Positions 14,430 to 17,258 of a stretch of DNA of 17,258 nt are shown one piece after another. Source of the stretch: DASRDE01 sp035652755. Lineage in GTDB: Bacteria; Vulcanimicrobiota; Vulcanimicrobiia; Vulcanimicrobiales; Vulcanimicrobiaceae. The stretch spans positions 1-17,258 of the forward strand of contig DASRDE010000226.1 in the NCBI GenBank assembly GCA_035652755.1, written 5' to 3'. The notes under the pieces are model-generated. The model was not told the DNA's origin and ran no database searches. It saw only the letters and a program-made list of their open reading frames with translations. The first letter of the stretch is position 1, and the number at the start of each line of letters is the position of its first letter. The position numbers were made by a program, and so were the translations under genes.

Positions 14430-15034
14430 TCGCAGCATTACTCGGCGCCCTATTCTTTACCGTAGCCGGATACATCGGCTCGCTGGTTGCCGCCATCTAC
14501 GTCGATCGCATCGAGCCGCTGGAAGACGGCCCGCCGCAGCAGAAGGTGCCGCTGCCGCTGCTGCTGGCCGGCTGCGCCGTCATCGGCGCGGTGATGGCAA
14601 CGCACATCGTCGTGCAGGGACAGATCTTGATGATCGCGATCGTCTGCTCGGCGCTGGTCGCCATTTGGGTGACCGACGCCAAGCGCGGCATCGTACCGGA
14701 CGCATTCACGCTCGGCCCGCTGGCGGTGCTGATCGTCATGGCGATCTGGCAGCACGAGTGGCGCGTCTTTTTTGCCGCGGCGATTCCGTTCGTGCCGTTC
14801 GCGATCACCGCGATGCTTTCAAAGGGACGCGGGATGGGCTGGGGCGACGTGAAGCTCGTGGCACTGGGCGGCATCGTGCTCGGGCCGCAGATTGCCGTAA
14901 TGGCCTTTGCTCTTGCGTGTTTTGCAGCGGTTGCAGTCAGCTACCGGAGCGGCCGCCGGAAGGGTGCAATCGCCTTTGCGCCTTACTTAGCGTGCGCGAT
15001 CGGCGTCGGGATCCCGTTCGAGGTGCTGCATTGA
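14426..15034 (+). CDS. Second A24-type prepilin peptidase
   Basis: A 202-residue membrane protein with the A24 catalytic pair: Asp84 in TDAKRGIVPD and Asp141 in GMGWGDVKLVALGG (GxGD). The N-terminal GYIGSLVAAIYVDRI stretch recalls the start of bifunctional PilD-type peptidases (GSFLNVVIYR), but the zinc-binding Cys pairs and methylase domain are missing. It is more similar in layout to a reduced PilD than to the CpaA copy at 9233. AGGA (14417-14420) lies 5 nt before ATG 14426. It may handle a different set of substrates, such as the TadE-like proteins, or be redundant; this is inference. Confidence 0.88.
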   Translation: MIAALLGALFFTVAGYIGSLVAAIYVDRIEPLEDGPPQQKVPLPLLLAGCAVIGAVMATHIVVQGQILMIAIVCSALVAIWVTDAKRGIVPDAFTLGPLAVLIVMAIWQHEWRVFFAAAIPFVPFAITAMLSKGRGMGWGDVKLVALGGIVLGPQIAVMAFALACFAAVAVSYRSGRRKGAIAFAPYLACAIGVGIPFEVLH

Positions 15035-15036
15035 CC

Positions 15037-15384
15037 ATGGCTTCGCGGCTGCGCAACGTCACGACGGGTCAAGTCATCGCCGAGAACGTTGAGTTCGCCG
15101 ACACGTGGTGGAAGCGTTTTGCCGGATTGATTCCCAAACGCGAAGTTCTGCCGGACGACGGATTGTGGTTCCGCGACTGCTGGGCTATCCACACGATCGG
15201 CATGCGCGCGCGCATCGACGTGATCTTCCTGGACGACGAGATGCGCGTGATGTCCACGCGCCGCAGCGTGCCGCTCAACCGGCTGCTCGTGTCGTGCCTG
15301 GGCGCGCGCAGCGTCGTCGAGCTTGGAGCCGGCGCACTCGAAGGGCGAGACGTGTTGACCGGCGATCGCTTGGCGCTGGAATGA
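15037..15384 (+). CDS. DUF192 family protein
   Basis: A 115-residue protein matching the DUF192 fold: TWWKRFAGLIPKREVLPDDG, then CWAIHTIGMRARIDVIFLD in place of the usual MWMKNTLIPLDILFID-like core, and VVELGAGALEGRDVLTGD near the end. Family members are often exported, but no signal peptide is visible here. The biochemical role of DUF192 is not established. It starts 2 nt after the second peptidase (ATG 15037; TTG 15031 is an overlapping alternative) and ends in an ATGA overlap with the next gene, so it is part of the same operon; a link to pilus assembly is inferred from that. Confidence 0.82.
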   Translation: MASRLRNVTTGQVIAENVEFADTWWKRFAGLIPKREVLPDDGLWFRDCWAIHTIGMRARIDVIFLDDEMRVMSTRRSVPLNRLLVSCLGARSVVELGAGALEGRDVLTGDRLALE

Positions 15385-16679
15385 ACGGACGCTTCGCGGC
15401 TGCGCTGGTCGCGTTCGCCGTCGCAACCGCCGTCGTGGCGCACGCCCCCGTTCGAGCGGAGTTCTTCGTCCAAATCCAGGATCCGAATCTGCTCGCGGCA
15501 CCCGTGTACGCCTGGCTGCTCGCGCATTTCGGCTACGCTTTCGTGTTGGGCATCACCGCGGCGATTACCGCGGCCGCCGTTCTGCTCGCCGGCTGGAGAA
15601 CGCGCACGCGCGGCGCCGCGGATTGGTACGCGGGGCTAGCCGCACTGCTCGCAGCGCTGTGCGTGATCCCATCGCTCGGATTGAGCCTGGCGCCCATCGG
15701 CTGGCTGTGCGCATCCGGTTTCTGCCTGCTGCTGGACCGTGACGACGACGCATCCGCCAAGCGCGCGCTGGCGCTGTGCGCGGTCTGGTCGTTTCTGCAG
15801 GGCGGCGCGGGCGTCGCCGCAGTCGTTGCGCTGTGCGCTTTCGCAGGATCGCTCGTTTCATCGCGTACCCTCGACGCTGCGGCGCGCCGTAAAGGCATCG
15901 TCGCACTCTGCGCAGCGGTGCTGGGCGCGCTTCAGCTGCACGACCTGCCGTGGCACGCGTACGGAGCGCACGCACTGTACCTGGACTCGCTCGTTCCCGG
16001 CGCGCAGCGCGATCGCGTATGGTCCGGCGGATTCGGATTTGCCTCGCTGGGCTTTGCGGCACTGATCGTCGTCGCCGGATGGTACGGCGTTCGCCGGCGC
16101 GCCAATGCGGGCGACGCGCTCGTCTTTTTCGCGCTGCTGCTGCTCTCGCTGGCCGACGCGCGCAACCTCCCGTACTTCGGGATCGTCTGCGCGCCGATCG
16201 TCGCCGACGCCGTAGCCAGCTACTATATGGGTGCGCGCACGTTTCCCGTGGGCAATGTCCGCGCGTACTTGGTGACTTTTGCCGCTGCGTGCGCAGTCTT
16301 CGTCGCGACATTGACCGCGACCGAGCCGCGCCGCGCCGCGTGGCCCGATGCGGATGGACAGCCCTCCGCGCTTTTGCGGCGCTTAAGGGCCGATGCGCAA
16401 AGCCATCGCGTGCTCTGCACGACGCCGCGCTGGTGCGACGGCACGCCGTCCGCGCTCCTGGATGACCGTTCCGGCCTGGCAGATTCGTTCGCACTGCGCG
16501 TGCAGCGTGACGTCGAAAGCGCTTCGGGCGCGTGGCGCCGCGAACTGCTTCGCGCACACGTCGACGCGATCGTGACGGGCAAGGACGACGACGTCGCCGT
16601 GCTACTCGCCTCTTCCGGATGGCGACCCTTGGCGCAAGATGCGGATCGCATACTGCTCACGGCGGGGAATCCGCAATGA
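15381..16679 (+). CDS. Multi-pass membrane protein, possibly GT-C-like, with C-terminal soluble domain
   Basis: A 432-residue protein. Residues 1 to about 315 contain roughly nine or ten hydrophobic helices. The end is a soluble domain of about 100 residues (SHRVLCTTPRWCDGTPSALL, then DDRSGLADSF, then HVDAIVTGKDDDVAVLLASSGW, then DADRILLTAG). That arrangement, a membrane region followed by a domain with a conserved DxR and W...L pattern, resembles uncharacterised membrane proteins with a GT-C glycosyltransferase-like layout, but I cannot identify the catalytic acidic loop with certainty. ATG 15381 overlaps the DUF192 stop, and its own stop overlaps the next gene, both as ATGA. A role in glycosylating the pilus or envelope is speculative. 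Confidence 0.7.
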   Translation: MNGRFAAALVAFAVATAVVAHAPVRAEFFVQIQDPNLLAAPVYAWLLAHFGYAFVLGITAAITAAAVLLAGWRTRTRGAADWYAGLAALLAALCVIPSLGLSLAPIGWLCASGFCLLLDRDDDASAKRALALCAVWSFLQGGAGVAAVVALCAFAGSLVSSRTLDAAARRKGIVALCAAVLGALQLHDLPWHAYGAHALYLDSLVPGAQRDRVWSGGFGFASLGFAALIVVAGWYGVRRRANAGDALVFFALLLLSLADARNLPYFGIVCAPIVADAVASYYMGARTFPVGNVRAYLVTFAAACAVFVATLTATEPRRAAWPDADGQPSALLRRLRADAQSHRVLCTTPRWCDGTPSALLDDRSGLADSFALRVQRDVESASGAWRRELLRAHVDAIVTGKDDDVAVLLASSGWRPLAQDADRILLTAGNPQ

Positions 16680-17258
16680 AAATCGCCATCGCGATCGCCG
16701 CAATCTTCTGCGCGCGTTTTCTGGTCGCCGCATGGTTTTATCCCGGTCAAGACGGGGATCTGGCCTGGCAGCAGTGGCTAGGCCAACAGGTCATGCAGGC
16801 GCATCACCTGCCGACGCAGCTCGGAGCCGAAACGTTTACGTCGGCGGGCGCGCACTGGGTGCCCCAAGAGTGGGCTTTCAGTCTGGCCGTCGCCTCGACG
16901 CTGCCGAAAGGACACTTCGGTCTGCTCGCAGTTGCAGCCACGCTGGCAGCGGCGTTCGCGTTGCTGCTCACGGCATTCCGATCGTACCGCCGCGGTGCTT
17001 CGACCTTTGCGATCGCGCTCACCACAATCTTTGCCGGGTTTGCGATGCTGCAGTCCTTCGGCGTGCGCGCGCAGGTCTTCGGCTGGCTCGCGCTCGCCCT
17101 CGTGCTGCTGTTACTCGACCTTGAAACGCCCTTCGTGTTTTTGGCCATTCCGACCGTGGCGCTGTGGGCGAACGTGCACGCAAGTGCGCTCGTCGCTCCG
17201 GCGATCGTGGGCGCGTGGGCGCTGGGTACGTGGATAGAGGACCGCGCGTGGACCGAGC
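16676..17258 (+). CDS. Multi-pass membrane protein, possibly GT-C-like, 5' part only
   Basis: The first 194 codons of a gene cut by the right edge. After a first hydrophobic helix comes FYPGQDGDLAWQQWLGQQVM, then AHHLPTQLGAETF and HWVPQEWAFSLAV. This order (Asp-rich loop after helix 1, a Leu-Pro motif, then a Trp-rich stretch) is that of GT-C-like polytopic proteins, whose first periplasmic loop carries a catalytic acidic residue; Asp26 and Asp28 are candidates. Further helices and ALWANVHASALVAP follow, resembling the WANLHG motif of such proteins. Start ATG 16676 forms an ATGA overlap with the previous gene. It may be a paralogue of the upstream membrane protein. The family call is tentative because the C-terminus is outside the window. 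Confidence 0.65.
   Translation, partial: MKIAIAIAAIFCARFLVAAWFYPGQDGDLAWQQWLGQQVMQAHHLPTQLGAETFTSAGAHWVPQEWAFSLAVASTLPKGHFGLLAVAATLAAAFALLLTAFRSYRRGASTFAIALTTIFAGFAMLQSFGVRAQVFGWLALALVLLLLDLETPFVFLAIPTVALWANVHASALVAPAIVGAWALGTWIEDRAWTE

Noticed and set aside
1..17258. CRISPR array, tRNA, insertion sequence or phage genes
   Set aside because: No regularly spaced repeats, cloverleaf-like segments, transposase or integrase motifs were seen; the DNA is almost fully occupied by pilus and envelope genes.

Overview
The window is a GC-rich bacterial chromosome segment dominated by a complete-looking Tad/Flp (tight adherence, type IVc) pilus locus. A secretin with a signal peptide implies an outer membrane, so the host is a diderm. 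A regulator pairing a P-loop ATPase with a SARP/BTAD-type DNA-binding end, next to diderm pilus genes, would fit an under-sampled lineage such as Eremiobacterota/Vulcanimicrobiota. That placement is a guess from gene content only.

The genes form two divergent, tightly packed transcription units that meet at one intergenic region (8097-8266). The leftward unit (8096 down to 1) encodes the secretin CpaC/RcpA, a small Flp-like pilin, a TadE-like pseudopilin, a TadG-like protein, a second TadE-like pseudopilin, a membrane-anchored protein that looks built of Ig-like repeats, an ATPase/SARP-type regulator, and an acyltransferase-3 protein running off the left edge. The rightward unit (8267 onward) encodes a small secreted protein, two classical Flp pilins, a CpaA/TadV prepilin peptidase, CpaB/RcpC, a single-chain fusion of a CpaE/TadZ-like ATPase to the CpaF/TadA motor, TadB, TadC, a second prepilin peptidase, a DUF192 protein and two multi-pass membrane proteins, the last cut by the right edge. 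Most neighbours overlap by 1-10 bases (ATGA, GTGA and TGATG junctions), which points to translational coupling.

As a system: prepilins and pseudopilins are processed by one or both peptidases. The fused ATPase powers assembly on the TadB/TadC platform, CpaB and CpaC form the periplasmic and outer-membrane conduit, and TadE/TadG-like proteins supply minor subunits. I see no TadD (TPR lipoprotein) or pilotin gene here.

The most unusual points are the CpaE-CpaF fusion, two peptidases in one operon, a third pilin with Ala instead of Gly at the predicted cleavage site, a perfect 10-bp stem-loop between the two main pilin genes, the mirrored promoter boxes in the divergent region, and the Ig-like and SARP-type accessory genes inside the pilus operon. 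No tRNA, rRNA, CRISPR, insertion sequence or convincing rho-independent terminator with a T-run was seen. No stretch over 300 bases lacks a gene.
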